Origin: WTJH01 sp049598145
GTDB lineage: Bacteria; Bacteroidota; Bacteroidia; Flavobacteriales; Flavobacteriaceae
Direction: 5' to 3'
Assembly (NCBI GenBank): GCA_049598145.1
Contig: JBMYNJ010000001.1
Coordinates: 51,167 to 115,166, forward strand
Length of the DNA: 64,000 bases
The translations under genes and the position numbers were made by a program. Shown here piece after piece: positions 1 to 8,161 of this stretch. Below the pieces are notes generated by a model that was not told the DNA's origin, made no database searches, and saw only the letters and a program-made list of their open reading frames with translations. Positions within the stretch are counted from its first letter, which is position 1, and the number at the start of each line of letters is the position of its first letter.

Positions 1-950
1 CCTTTAGGACAAGCAATACTCACCCCGTTACTCTTAATCATCGTTGTTTTCACCACCGGATGCGGTTGTGTTCCAAAACCCTGAATCACTACCCCCTCGG
101 CTACAGGCCAAGGCAAACGTCCTTTGTTCGAAACAAAATTGGCCGCCAGTTCTTTGGCCTCTGGCGTTAAACTAAAGGCATCTCCTTTCTTTTTTCCGGC
201 CGACTGATTGGATGCTGCAATCGCTTCTCTAATCAATTTTTGAATCGCCTTATTTAAAGCGTCGGCTTGCTTTTGCTTGGTTTGGATTTGTTGAGTATAG
301 ACTTTGGCTTTTCGCTTCAAACTCAATTGTAAAGCGTTCTTTTGTTGACGCTCTTTTTCCAAAGTCGCTTTCACCTGATTGTTGGCGGTTAACAGACGTT
401 CTTTGTTCTTGCGCTGCTCTCGAAGTTCTGTGTTTAACTGCTGCAGGAGCACTGTTTTTTCTTCAATTTTAAGCCCTTGTTGCCGGCGAAAGTTGGCGTA
501 TTGTTTTAAGTACTGAATCCGTTTATAGGCCTGTAAAAAACTTTCTGAGGAAAAGATAAATAAGAGCTTGTTTTGCTGAGCACGGGCTGCATAGCTTTTG
601 CGGATAATTTGCTCGTAATCGTCTCGGAGTTGTTGAAGTTCTTTACGGGTGCGATCAATATCGCGCTCGTTGTTTAAAATGCGTTTTCCCAACCAGTTGA
701 TTTCTTCGTGGGTCACCCGAATCAGGCGCTCCCGAACCTGAATCCGAACCTGTAAATCTTCGGCTGCTCCCAGGGTATTTTTTTGTTGTTTTTTGTTTTG
801 AAATAAAAGTGTGTTGATCTGTTTAATTTCTTGTTGCAAGCGTTTGCGCTGGGCTTCTAACTCTTGCTGTCGTTGGCCTAAAACCGCTGTGCTGAGGAGG
901 ATAAGTCCCCAACAGAAAAGCCGTCGCAATCGAATGTTTCGAATACTCAT
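1..950 (-). CDS. envC: Murein hydrolase activator EnvC-like, partial (C-terminus outside window)
   Basis: The reverse strand reads in frame from an ATG at 950 to the window edge: about 316 codons and no stop, so the C-terminus is missing. It begins with a signal peptide (about residues 1-26, ending AVLGQ). A long Gln/Lys/Arg/Glu-rich coiled coil follows to about residue 250. The start of an M23/LytM fold appears near residue 270 (RLPWPVAEGVVIQGFG). This order is that of EnvC, a periplasmic activator of cell-division amidases. Whether the LytM zinc site is intact cannot be seen. The ATG overlaps the stop of the upstream DUF4292 gene (ATGA), so the two are probably co-translated. The family is well supported; the symbol is by similarity. 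Confidence 0.88.
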   Translation of the reverse strand, partial: MSIRNIRLRRLFCWGLILLSTAVLGQRQQELEAQRKRLQQEIKQINTLLFQNKKQQKNTLGAAEDLQVRIQVRERLIRVTHEEINWLGKRILNNERDIDRTRKELQQLRDDYEQIIRKSYAARAQQNKLLFIFSSESFLQAYKRIQYLKQYANFRRQQGLKIEEKTVLLQQLNTELREQRKNKERLLTANNQVKATLEKERQQKNALQLSLKRKAKVYTQQIQTKQKQADALNKAIQKLIREAIAASNQSAGKKKGDAFSLTPEAKELAANFVSNKGRLPWPVAEGVVIQGFGTQPHPVVKTTMIKSNGVSIACPK

Positions 951-1720
951 AGAGCTTGTATCGCCTTATAGCCTTCCGGGATTTGAAAAGGGAACGTCAA
1001 CTTTTTGGGGAAATCGATCCGGGTGTATTCCAAGTCCAGGGTTTGAAATTTTTCCCCGTCGTAAAAAGAGAGTTGAACCAACGAGGGCAGCGACTCGTCT
1101 TCGATTTTTTGTCGGGCCGGGTAACGCATCGTCAAGGTAGCACCCCCCGGAAAAACGACCCGTTGCTCTTGTAGCATAAAGGTGGTGGGGTCAAAGAAAA
1201 AACTCGGCGTAAACTGCGCATCTTTCACCACTGGAGTAAGCACATAATATTTGGGGTGTTTAATGCGTTTCCACCGCCCCTGCTTCAGGTCTAAAACAGG
1301 GGATCCCAAAAAGAGCCTTTCCAGTTCGGAAAATCCAAAATTGGTCTGAAAAAAGGCATTTAAGCCATTAAAATCTCCTGTGAAATAGGTTTTTTGAAAT
1401 TTTTCATAAAACTGAATTTCTTCGGGAGTAACTAAAGCCTTGGCAATGGGAATCAGCATACTGGCACTGAGCCAAAGTTTGGATTCGTGCGTCATCCGCA
1501 ATTGCAAAATCACCGTTTGCTTGCGGTTGCCATCGTTGTAAACCGCTTTGAGTCGTGCCCGGATCTGGCGGACTTTGGGTTGCCGATCGTCTATCGTGCG
1601 GATGAGTTCTTTGGCTGCTAAATTGCTTAAAGGTGCCCGACTCGGCAAAACCGGAACCGATTTACATCCCTGGAGAATCAGGGTGCTTAAAAGGAGGGTA
1701 TAAAAGACAACCTTTTTCAT
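947..1720 (-). CDS. DUF4292 family lipoprotein
   Basis: This 257-residue protein opens with a lipoprotein signal peptide: charged MKK, hydrophobic stretch, and lipobox LQGC with Cys19. The rest looks like the Bacteroidetes DUF4292 family, beta-rich and distantly reminiscent of LolA/LolB-like lipid carriers. The resemblance in fold is inference; the function is unknown. It is translationally coupled to envC through an ATGA overlap at 947-950. It follows the nucleotidyltransferase gene after only 3 bases, so it belongs to an envelope operon. The product should be anchored on the periplasmic face of a membrane. Confidence 0.85.
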   Translation of the reverse strand: MKKVVFYTLLLSTLILQGCKSVPVLPSRAPLSNLAAKELIRTIDDRQPKVRQIRARLKAVYNDGNRKQTVILQLRMTHESKLWLSASMLIPIAKALVTPEEIQFYEKFQKTYFTGDFNGLNAFFQTNFGFSELERLFLGSPVLDLKQGRWKRIKHPKYYVLTPVVKDAQFTPSFFFDPTTFMLQEQRVVFPGGATLTMRYPARQKIEDESLPSLVQLSFYDGEKFQTLDLEYTRIDFPKKLTFPFQIPEGYKAIQAL

Positions 1721-1723
1721 GGC

Positions 1724-2743
1724 TTAAGCAATCGTTGTATAGTCGCCAATACTGATGAGCTCCGGGCGTTCCCCCCGGTAGTGTACATGGTTTCCAATCA
1801 TGGCGTTTTGGAGTTGAGCATCTTCCAATTGGCTGTGGTTTTGCACCAAGCTATCTTGAATTTGAACATTGTTGAGTTGGGTTCTTCTCCCAAGGCTTAC
1901 AAAAGGACCTACTGTACTGTTCTTTATAACGACCCCCGGGCCAATATAACAGGGCGGAATGATCCGACTGTTTTCCAAAACCGTATCCTCGGCTTGCAGT
2001 GAATGCCCTTCCTCGGTGAGAAGTTCCAGCATACGGCGATTGGTTTCCAGCGTAATTTTTGGGTTTCCACAGTCCAACCATTCCCGGACCGCCCCGGAAA
2101 CAAAACGTTTCCCTTGAGCCATCAGGGCTTTAATTCCATCGTTTATTTGATATTCTTTTCCGGTCTTTAATTGCTTGGCAATCACCTCTTTTAGAGCCGC
2201 TCGTAGTCCGCCAATATCTTTGAAATAATAGATGCCTATCACGGCCTGATCCGAAACAAATTCCTGAGGTTTTTCGACCAATTCCACAATTTCTCCAGCC
2301 TCGTTTAGCTGCACAACTCCATAAGCTTCGGGACGATCCACTTGTTTGACCCAGATCACCGCATCGGCCTCGGGGTCTAATTGGAGGTCTGCTCGGATCA
2401 GGGTGTCGGCATAGGCCACGACAGCCGGGCCTTCTAAAGAAGACTCTGCACACATAATGGCATGCCCGGTCCCTAAGGGCTCCAACTGACGATAGATGGA
2501 TGCCCGTGCCCCTAATTTCTCGGCAACACCTGTCAGATAGGTTTCCACAGCACTATCGAAAAAAGCGGGATCGCCCAATATAAAGGCAATTTCTTCAATC
2601 GGGGCTTCGACTACCCGAGCAATTTCAGTCACCAATTGTTCTACGATAGGAACGCCCGCAACCGGAATTAAAGGTTTGGGAACTGTAAGGCTGTGCGGCC
2701 TTAATCGGGAGCCTCGACCGGCCATGGGAACAATTATCTTCAA
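1724..2743 (-). CDS. Sugar-1-phosphate nucleotidyltransferase with beta-helix C-terminus
   Basis: The 339-residue protein starts with the nucleotide-binding signature MAGRGSRLRP (residues 7-16), then KPLIPVAG. These mark the NTP_transferase family (RmlA/GlmU/GCD1-like). The C-terminal part, about residues 255-339, has the repeating hydrophobic pattern of a left-handed beta-helix, as in GlmU or two-domain sugar nucleotidyltransferases. It probably makes an NDP-sugar for envelope glycans; the sugar cannot be told from sequence. The start is a TTG at 2743, since no in-frame ATG precedes the conserved N-terminus. It lies between dut and the DUF4292 gene on the same strand. Confidence 0.85.
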   Translation of the reverse strand: MKIIVPMAGRGSRLRPHSLTVPKPLIPVAGVPIVEQLVTEIARVVEAPIEEIAFILGDPAFFDSAVETYLTGVAEKLGARASIYRQLEPLGTGHAIMCAESSLEGPAVVAYADTLIRADLQLDPEADAVIWVKQVDRPEAYGVVQLNEAGEIVELVEKPQEFVSDQAVIGIYYFKDIGGLRAALKEVIAKQLKTGKEYQINDGIKALMAQGKRFVSGAVREWLDCGNPKITLETNRRMLELLTEEGHSLQAEDTVLENSRIIPPCYIGPGVVIKNSTVGPFVSLGRRTQLNNVQIQDSLVQNHSQLEDAQLQNAMIGNHVHYRGERPELISIGDYTTIA

Positions 2744-2767
2744 GGGTAGTACGTATTTAATTTATGC

Positions 2768-3205
2768 TTAAGAGGTTCCGGTACTGCCAAAGCCGCCGCC
2801 GCCTCGTTGGGTTTCGTCTAAATCGGTGGTGGACAACCACTCCACCTGTGAAACCGCAGCCACCACCAGTTGGGCAATGCGTTCTCCAGGTTCAATTCGA
2901 AAAGGAGTATTGGACAGATTGACCAAAATCACGCCGATGTCTCCTCGATAGTCTGCATCAACGGTTCCCGGGGCATTTAAAACGGAAATCCCGTGTTTAG
3001 CTGCCAAGCCGCTTCTTGGGCGAACCTGTGCTTCAAAACCCTCCGGTAAAGCGATTTTTAAGCCGGTACCGATGATTTTTCGCTCCAAAGGCTCAAGTAC
3101 TACTGCCGAAGTAAGATTGGCACGTAAATCTACTCCTGCGGAGCCCGGGGTTGCATATGCGGGCAAATCAAAAGGACTTTCATTTACAATGGGTACTTGT
3201 ATCAT
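2768..3205 (-). CDS. dut: dUTP diphosphatase
   Basis: This enzyme hydrolyses dUTP to dUMP and pyrophosphate, keeping uracil out of DNA and supplying thymidylate synthesis. All five trimeric dUTPase motifs are present, counting from the ATG at 3205: PGSAGVDLRA (20-29), RPRSGLAA (62-69), TVDADYRGDIG (81-91, catalytic Asp83), GERIAQLV (107-114) and the Gly-rich RGGGGFGST tail (134-142). Length is 145 residues, usual for the family. An upstream in-frame extension to 3250 exists but is not conserved in character, so I use the ATG directly before IQVPIV. Confidence 0.96.
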   Translation of the reverse strand: MIQVPIVNESPFDLPAYATPGSAGVDLRANLTSAVVLEPLERKIIGTGLKIALPEGFEAQVRPRSGLAAKHGISVLNAPGTVDADYRGDIGVILVNLSNTPFRIEPGERIAQLVVAAVSQVEWLSTTDLDETQRGGGGFGSTGTS

Positions 3206-3299
3206 AGATGCTTCTTTTGCCCCATAAAAATACAAAATGCCCCCGGTCACTTAAACAATTCAAACAAGAGATATCGGCAGTTTATCAACCGGGATTCGA

Positions 3300-3650
3300 T
3301 TAATTCTTAGGGAATTTTTGCTGCAAGACCCGTTCAATCTTAGCAATCATAAACAGAGGAAGAATGGTCGTCATAAATAATGCAAATCCAATATCCCAGG
3401 AAAACTCAATCTCAAAAATCCCGGCCACAAGCCCTATGGCTGAAAGGATCTTCCCCGTATTCTGCATTTCTTGGGCCGCATAAGTTTGAGCAAAGGTCCA
3501 AATTTCGGGGTTACGCATCGAAGTCGAGGTGCGATAGCCGTACCAAAAGTTAATTTTCTTCGGAGGATATCGCGCAAAAAAATACCCTGCGGTCCAAACA
3601 ATGGCTCCGGTGAGGCCCATCACTAAAAAAATTAGATTGCTAAAATCCAT
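3300..3650 (-). CDS. SdpI/YhfL family small membrane protein
   Basis: The 116-residue protein has three hydrophobic segments (about 5-26, 63-80 and 84-104). Between the first two lies the motif FWYGYRTSTSMRNPEIWTFA, the hallmark of the SdpI-type domain (GYRT..S..n...W..A). In Bacillus SdpI confers immunity to a killing peptide, but most family members have no known role. No toxin gene is visible nearby, so immunity should not be assumed. It directly follows the next upstream membrane protein gene (1-base gap), so the two are probably co-transcribed. Confidence 0.8.
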   Translation of the reverse strand: MDFSNLIFLVMGLTGAIVWTAGYFFARYPPKKINFWYGYRTSTSMRNPEIWTFAQTYAAQEMQNTGKILSAIGLVAGIFEIEFSWDIGFALFMTTILPLFMIAKIERVLQQKFPKN

Positions 3651-3651
3651 A

Positions 3652-4281
3652 TCAGTGGGGTTTGGGCTTGACTTGATTTAAAAGAACAAGAAAGAACGTC
3701 AATACCAAACAGGCTTCCCACAATTCCCATTTTTTGGGATCTGGTAAAATCAAAATTGCTCCCGTAGCAACTACCAAAATCGCGCTGTGCTCCCATTGCG
3801 GAACCGGAATGGCCCATCGTCTTTTGCACCAATTAAACCACGCTAAGTGTCTTATTGCCAGGGGGGAAATCAAAAAATAAGCACCAATTGCCAAAGTGGC
3901 TCCCTTTGAAAACCATTTATTGAATTTAACGTTTTTCCAGATGAGGTTGTGGAGGTTGATTTCTTTTTGAGCGTTGTGGTTTTCAAAAAATGGAGGGCTT
4001 TCCCATTCAAAAATTCGCTGTCCCCAGGAAAGTTCTTCTCCAAAACCCAAAAAACACCCTAAGGCAATCGTACTCCAAAGTATCAAAGGTTTCGGGCGCT
4101 TATAGAAAGTCTTGCGAATTTGAATAAGGACAAAAACACACATGGCCAATAGCACCCAAGCGGTAAGGTATTCTATGGGGCCGTCTTCTTGTATCCATCG
4201 GTGATAAATTTCGGGCAGCCACCAATAGCTTGCAGCGACAAATAGCACGAAAAACAAACTGCATAAAACGAGATTTTTCAT
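3652..4281 (-). CDS. Hypothetical multi-pass membrane protein
   Basis: Not confidently recognised. From the ATG at 4281 the protein is about 209 residues with about five or six hydrophobic segments. A central polar region contains FGEELSWGQRIFEW and a conserved-looking HNLIWKNVKFNKWF. The FGEELSWGQR stretch resembles an uncharacterised bacterial membrane family. A TTG 36 bases upstream would lengthen it, but a TAATTTTG -7 box lies between the two, favouring the ATG. It begins just after the terminator of the ATP synthase operon and is followed at once by the SdpI-like gene. Confidence 0.7.
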   Translation of the reverse strand: MKNLVLCSLFFVLFVAASYWWLPEIYHRWIQEDGPIEYLTAWVLLAMCVFVLIQIRKTFYKRPKPLILWSTIALGCFLGFGEELSWGQRIFEWESPPFFENHNAQKEINLHNLIWKNVKFNKWFSKGATLAIGAYFLISPLAIRHLAWFNWCKRRWAIPVPQWEHSAILVVATGAILILPDPKKWELWEACLVLTFFLVLLNQVKPKPH

Positions 4282-4304
4282 GGGAATATTTGGGGTTATT
4301 CCTT

Positions 4305-4312
4305 CAAAATTA
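4305..4312 (-). promoter_or_regulatory. Candidate -7 box for the membrane protein gene at 3652
   Basis: The minus strand reads TAATTTTG, matching the Bacteroidetes -7 consensus TAnnTTTG. It lies 23 bases before the ATG at 4281 and just after the ATP synthase terminator, where a new transcription unit would need a promoter. No clear TTTG -33 element is present. Confidence 0.45.
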
Positions 4313-4315
4313 CTC

Positions 4316-4339
4316 AAAAAAAAGAGGTCCTAAAGACCT
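4316..4339 (-). terminator. Intrinsic terminator of the ATP synthase operon
   Basis: On the minus strand, downstream of atpG, the sequence forms AGGTC-TTTAG-GACCT (5-bp perfect stem, 5-base loop) followed by C and eight T residues. The stem is short but the T tract is long and clean. It sits 28 bases after the atpG stop codon, where the operon should end. Confidence 0.75.
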
Positions 4340-4367
4340 ATAAAATGTTAAATGTTTAAAAATTTGT

Positions 4368-5231
4368 CTAACTGTTTAAAGCTTCTGCTCCTCCAACAAT
4401 TTCCAAAATTTCGTTGGTAATTGCTGCCTGACGGGCTTTGTTATAGGTTAATTTTAACTGATCTCTCAAGTCTTTAGCATTGTCGGTAGCTTTGTGCATG
4501 GCAGTCATTCGAGCCCCGTGCTCACTGGCAAAGGAATCTCTTAAAGCCTTAAACAATTGTAACTTCAACGCTTTGGGGAGCAACTCACTTACTATTTCTT
4601 CTTGTGTAGGCTCAAAAATATATTCATTAGCTCCCGTATTTTGATCGTCTCCTTGGGCCACTAATGGCAAAAAGGCTTCGGTAGTCACCAACTGTGTTGC
4701 TGCATTTTTAAAACGATTATACACCAATACTACTTCGTCGAAACGAGCCTCCGTAAAGCTTTCCATGATTTGCTGGGCAACGGCACTTACTCGGGCATAA
4801 CTCAAATCATCGTAAAGATGGTCGGCGGTATCCATCATAGTATTGTTTTTTTGAAAAAGGTCAGAACCTTTTTTCCCAATAGAAAACAAACTCACTTCTT
4901 TGCCCGCATAGGTTTCGGCTTGGAGGCGTTTCACCTCTTTTAAAATATTAGAATTAAACCCCCCACAAAGCCCTCGATTCGAGGTTAGGGCCACCAATAA
5001 AACTCGTTCTACGGGGCGCTGTTGGGTGAAGGGATTGGGTTCATCTGCCTCCAAAGACTGACTTAAATTCTGAATCAACTCGGTGAGCTTGTTCGCATAA
5101 GGACGCATAGCCGTAATGGCGTCCTGTGCTTTTTTGAGTTTCGCGGCAGAAACCATTTTCATAGCGCTCGTGATTTGCATCGTTGAGCTAACAGAACTAA
5201 TCCGGTTGCGTATTTCTTTTAGATTCGCCAT
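4368..5231 (-). CDS. atpG: F-type ATP synthase gamma subunit
   Basis: This is the central rotor shaft of F1. The 287-residue protein has the family N-terminus (MANLKEIRNRISSV) and conserved TSAMKMVSAAKLKKAQ in the first helix. The middle holds ALTSNRGLCGGFNSN, and the C-terminal helix ends with NKARQAAITNEILEIVGGAEAL. It is the last gene of the operon, 6 bases after atpA, followed by the terminator at 4316-4339. The beta and epsilon genes that often follow are not present. Confidence 0.98.
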   Translation of the reverse strand: MANLKEIRNRISSVSSTMQITSAMKMVSAAKLKKAQDAITAMRPYANKLTELIQNLSQSLEADEPNPFTQQRPVERVLLVALTSNRGLCGGFNSNILKEVKRLQAETYAGKEVSLFSIGKKGSDLFQKNNTMMDTADHLYDDLSYARVSAVAQQIMESFTEARFDEVVLVYNRFKNAATQLVTTEAFLPLVAQGDDQNTGANEYIFEPTQEEIVSELLPKALKLQLFKALRDSFASEHGARMTAMHKATDNAKDLRDQLKLTYNKARQAAITNEILEIVGGAEALNS

Positions 5232-5237
5232 CTGTTC

Positions 5238-6815
5238 TTATGCAAAAAGCTTTGAGGTTTGTTGAGCTACCGCATTGAGCACATCGATCACTTCATCGGT
5301 GAGCTTTCCTGATTTAAGAGTAGCTAAAGTATCGCTGTGCTTGTTGCGAAGCGTCTCTAAATAGGTTTGTTCAAAAGCTTTAACTTGATTTACAGGGACC
5401 TGACGTAATAAATTCTTGGACCCCGCATAGATAATCGCGATTTGGTCTTCCACCGTAAAGGGATCGTTTTGAGCTTGTTTTAAAATCTCCACATTGCGCT
5501 TCCCTTTTTCGATCACGTTTAAGGTCGCTGCATCCAAATCGGAACCAAATTTGGCAAAGGCTTCTAATTCCCGATATTGGGCTTGATCCAGCTTTAAAGT
5601 CCCCGAAACTTTTTTCATGGACTTGATTTGTGCCGATCCCCCTACTCGAGATACTGAGATTCCTACGTTAATCGCCGGACGAACTCCGGAATTAAACAAA
5701 TCTGACTCCAAAAAGATTTGCCCGTCTGTAATCGAAATTACGTTGGTGGGGATATAGGCAGATACATCTCCCGCTTGAGTTTCAATAATCGGAAGGGCGG
5801 TTAAAGATCCCCCTCCTTTGACTTTGCCTTTGAGAGCTGTCGGGAGGTCGTTCATTTGCTGGGCAATAGAATCGTCGTCAATAACTTTGGCCGCACGCTC
5901 CAACAAACGGGAGTGCAAATAGAACACGTCTCCAGGGTAAGCCTCTCGTCCTGGAGGACGACGAAGCAATAGAGACACCTCTCGATAGGCAACCGCCTGC
6001 TTGGATAAATCATCGTAAATAATCAGTGCCGGACGACCCGTATCACGGAAGTACTCTCCAATGGCTGCTCCAGCGAAGGGGGCGTATACCTGCATAGGTG
6101 CAGGGTCAGAGGCATTTGCTGCTACAATAGTCGTGTATTGCAAAGCGCCTTTATCTTCTAGAGTTTTGGCAATTGCCGCAACAGTTGAAGCTTTTTGTCC
6201 AATGGCTACATAAATACAATAGACGGGCTCTCCAGCATCAAAAAATTCTTTTTGGTTGAGGATGGTATCAATACAAACGGTGGTTTTTCCCGTTTGACGA
6301 TCTCCAATCACTAATTCCCGCTGACCTCGACCCACAGGGATCATGGCATCGATCGACTTGATTCCCGTTTGTAGGGGTTCATTTACTGGCTGCCGATAAA
6401 TCACTCCGGGGGCCTTTCGCTCCAAAGGCATTTCGAAGGTTTCCCCTTCGATAGCGCCTTTTCCATCGATTGGATTTCCAAGAGTATCGACCACACGCCC
6501 TACAATGCCTTCTCCGACATTGATGGAAGCAATGCGTTGGGTTCGTTTTACGGTATCTCCTTCTTTAATTTCTTTGGAGGGGCCTAAAAGTACGACCCCT
6601 ACATTGTCTTCTTCTAAGTTGAGGACCATTCCGTTGAGTCCTCCATCAAAAGCGACCAATTCTCCGTATTGAGCATTGGTCAGGCCGTGCACACGGGCAA
6701 TCCCATCCCCCACTTCCAATACCGTTCCTACCTCGTCGAGTTGAATTCCGGTATCGAAACCTTCTAATTGTTGTTTTAATATTGCTGAAACCTCAGCCGG
6801 TTTAACATCTGCCAT
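5238..6815 (-). CDS. atpA: F-type ATP synthase alpha subunit
   Basis: A full-length 525-residue alpha subunit, the non-catalytic nucleotide-binding partner of beta in F1. The Walker A motif GDRQTGKT is at residues 171-178. The Walker B region (ALIIYDDLSKQAVAYRE) and the alpha/beta family signature PAINVGISVSRVGG with its arginine are present. The N-terminal barrel and C-terminal helical domains are complete. It lies between atpH and atpG. Confidence 0.98.
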   Translation of the reverse strand: MADVKPAEVSAILKQQLEGFDTGIQLDEVGTVLEVGDGIARVHGLTNAQYGELVAFDGGLNGMVLNLEEDNVGVVLLGPSKEIKEGDTVKRTQRIASINVGEGIVGRVVDTLGNPIDGKGAIEGETFEMPLERKAPGVIYRQPVNEPLQTGIKSIDAMIPVGRGQRELVIGDRQTGKTTVCIDTILNQKEFFDAGEPVYCIYVAIGQKASTVAAIAKTLEDKGALQYTTIVAANASDPAPMQVYAPFAGAAIGEYFRDTGRPALIIYDDLSKQAVAYREVSLLLRRPPGREAYPGDVFYLHSRLLERAAKVIDDDSIAQQMNDLPTALKGKVKGGGSLTALPIIETQAGDVSAYIPTNVISITDGQIFLESDLFNSGVRPAINVGISVSRVGGSAQIKSMKKVSGTLKLDQAQYRELEAFAKFGSDLDAATLNVIEKGKRNVEILKQAQNDPFTVEDQIAIIYAGSKNLLRQVPVNQVKAFEQTYLETLRNKHSDTLATLKSGKLTDEVIDVLNAVAQQTSKLFA

Positions 6816-6834
6816 GATGATTTGTTTAGGTCCT

Positions 6835-7374
6835 TTATTCGTTCAATAATGCTTGTTTCAAGCGATTTTTGTGTGTTTGTATACTCGCGTCGTATTGGAG
6901 GTCTCCCACACGAAGAATAAATCCTCCTTGAATTTCAGGGTTCACCTCATTTTTAAGGATTACCTGAGCGTTCCCCGCCAAACTTTGAGCTTTTTCTAAA
7001 ATTTGTGCCTTTAGTCCGTCATTTAGGGGAACTGCAGTGGATACTCGAGCGACCACCTCCCCCCTATGAGCATTCACCAAATGTTGAAAGGCTGGAAGAA
7101 TGGACGGCAACAAGCCCATCCGTTTATTTTGTTCTAAGAGCGCAAAAAGTTTTCCTACGAGCGGGTGCACTTTCGGGAAAACACTTTCCAATAGCTTACG
7201 CTTTTTGTCGTTGGCTAAAGTCGGGGCTTCCAAAGCACTTACTAGAGAATCGTTTTCAGCCAATACTTCACTCATGTTTTGGAGTTGATCCCATACCTGA
7301 TCCAAAGCCTTTTCCTGTATCGATAATTCGACAAGAGCTTTGGCGTATCGGATGGCTGCTCGAGTTGATTTCAT
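6835..7374 (-). CDS. atpH: F-type ATP synthase delta subunit
   Basis: The peripheral-stalk subunit that links F1 alpha to the b dimer. The 179-residue protein starts MKSTRAAIRYAKALVELS and ends with the family motif PEIQGGFILRVGDLQYDASI. The length is normal. The gene is 3 bases downstream of atpF and 19 before atpA, so translation is probably coupled along the operon. Confidence 0.95.
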   Translation of the reverse strand: MKSTRAAIRYAKALVELSIQEKALDQVWDQLQNMSEVLAENDSLVSALEAPTLANDKKRKLLESVFPKVHPLVGKLFALLEQNKRMGLLPSILPAFQHLVNAHRGEVVARVSTAVPLNDGLKAQILEKAQSLAGNAQVILKNEVNPEIQGGFILRVGDLQYDASIQTHKNRLKQALLNE

Positions 7375-7377
7375 GGA

Positions 7378-7878
7378 TTATTGGATTTCGGCGGATTCCA
7401 CCCGTTTGGCAATCATTTCCAATTGCTTTTCCTGGTCCTGTAATTGGTCTTCAAGCAAGGTTTCCGCAATATCAATCGAAATTCCTGCAATTTGTTTTTT
7501 GAGATCACTGATGGCGTTGCGTTTTTCCGCAGCAATCTCTTCTTGAGCTTGTGCCAGGATTTTATCCGCTTGGGCTTTCGCTTCCTCTTTGGCTTCAGCG
7601 ATTAAGGCATTGGAAGTCGTTTTGGCTTCCTTGAGTAAGGTTTCGCGCTCCGCACGAGCTTCTTTTAAAATACGGTCGTTGTCTGACTGCAACTGTGCCA
7701 TTTCTTTTCGGGCGTCCTCGGCAGCTTGTAAAGCATCTTTGATGGAGCTTTCACGAGCATCGACCGAATCTAAAATGGGTTTCCAGGCAAACTTGCGCAA
7801 CAAGAGCAATAAGCCCACAAAGATGAACAGTTGCCAAAAGAAAAGGCCAAATGAGAATTCACCAATTAATTTTTCCAT
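7378..7878 (-). CDS. atpF: F-type ATP synthase b subunit
   Basis: This 166-residue peripheral-stalk subunit has one N-terminal membrane segment (about residues 9-28, FGLFFWQLFIFVGLLLLLRK), then the conserved FAWKPI. The rest is a long charged, Ala/Glu/Lys-rich coiled coil. Only one b gene is present, so a homodimer is expected. The 59-base gap to atpE contains a strong stem-loop (7898-7926). Confidence 0.96.
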   Translation of the reverse strand: MEKLIGEFSFGLFFWQLFIFVGLLLLLRKFAWKPILDSVDARESSIKDALQAAEDARKEMAQLQSDNDRILKEARAERETLLKEAKTTSNALIAEAKEEAKAQADKILAQAQEEIAAEKRNAISDLKKQIAGISIDIAETLLEDQLQDQEKQLEMIAKRVESAEIQ

Positions 7879-7897
7879 GTCCTAAGGGTTAAATTAA

Positions 7898-7926
7898 GGC
7901 AGGGATATGAACGCCACATCCCTACC
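7898..7926 (-). promoter_or_regulatory. Stem-loop between atpE and atpF
   Basis: The gap between the c and b subunit genes holds a 9-bp inverted repeat: GGTAGGGAT, 11-base loop, ATCCCTGCC on the minus strand, with one G-U pair. There is no T tract, so it is unlikely to be a full terminator. Since subunit c is needed in many copies and b in two, a hairpin that stabilises the upstream atpE message or lets some polymerases stop is plausible. That role is inference. Confidence 0.55.
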
Positions 7927-7937
7927 GATATATTTCA

Positions 7938-8129
7938 TTAAACCGCAAACAATGCAGCAAATCCAATCCCTTCGATCAATGCAGCGGCGATCAACATCGC
8001 TGTTTGAATTTTTCCGGTAGCCTCAGGCTGGCGTCCTATCGCTTCCATAGCGGAACCACCGATTTGACCAATCCCGTAACCTACACCGATTACTACAAGA
8101 CCTGCTCCTACAATTGCTGGAATTTCCAT
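7938..8129 (-). CDS. atpE: F-type ATP synthase c subunit
   Basis: A 63-residue two-helix proteolipid that forms the c-ring. Helix 1 is Gly-rich (GVGYGIGQIGG) and the polar loop is GRQPE at residues 32-36. The ion-binding carboxylate is Glu53 in AALIEGIGFAALFAV. The residue after Glu53 is Gly, not the Ser/Thr typical of sodium-binding rings, so a proton-driven ring is likely. It is shorter than E. coli subunit c (79 residues). Confidence 0.97.
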   Translation of the reverse strand: MEIPAIVGAGLVVIGVGYGIGQIGGSAMEAIGRQPEATGKIQTAMLIAAALIEGIGFAALFAV

Positions 8130-8161
8130 ATTCTAAAGTTTAAAAATTAATAATTAAAAAT

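Noticed and set aside
811..1174. Plus-strand frames antisense to envC and DUF4292
   Set aside because: Shadows of well-supported minus-strand genes.
3300..3650. SdpI-like gene as a toxin-immunity system
   Set aside because: No toxin or SdpABC-like gene is nearby; SdpI domains are common in unrelated membrane proteins.
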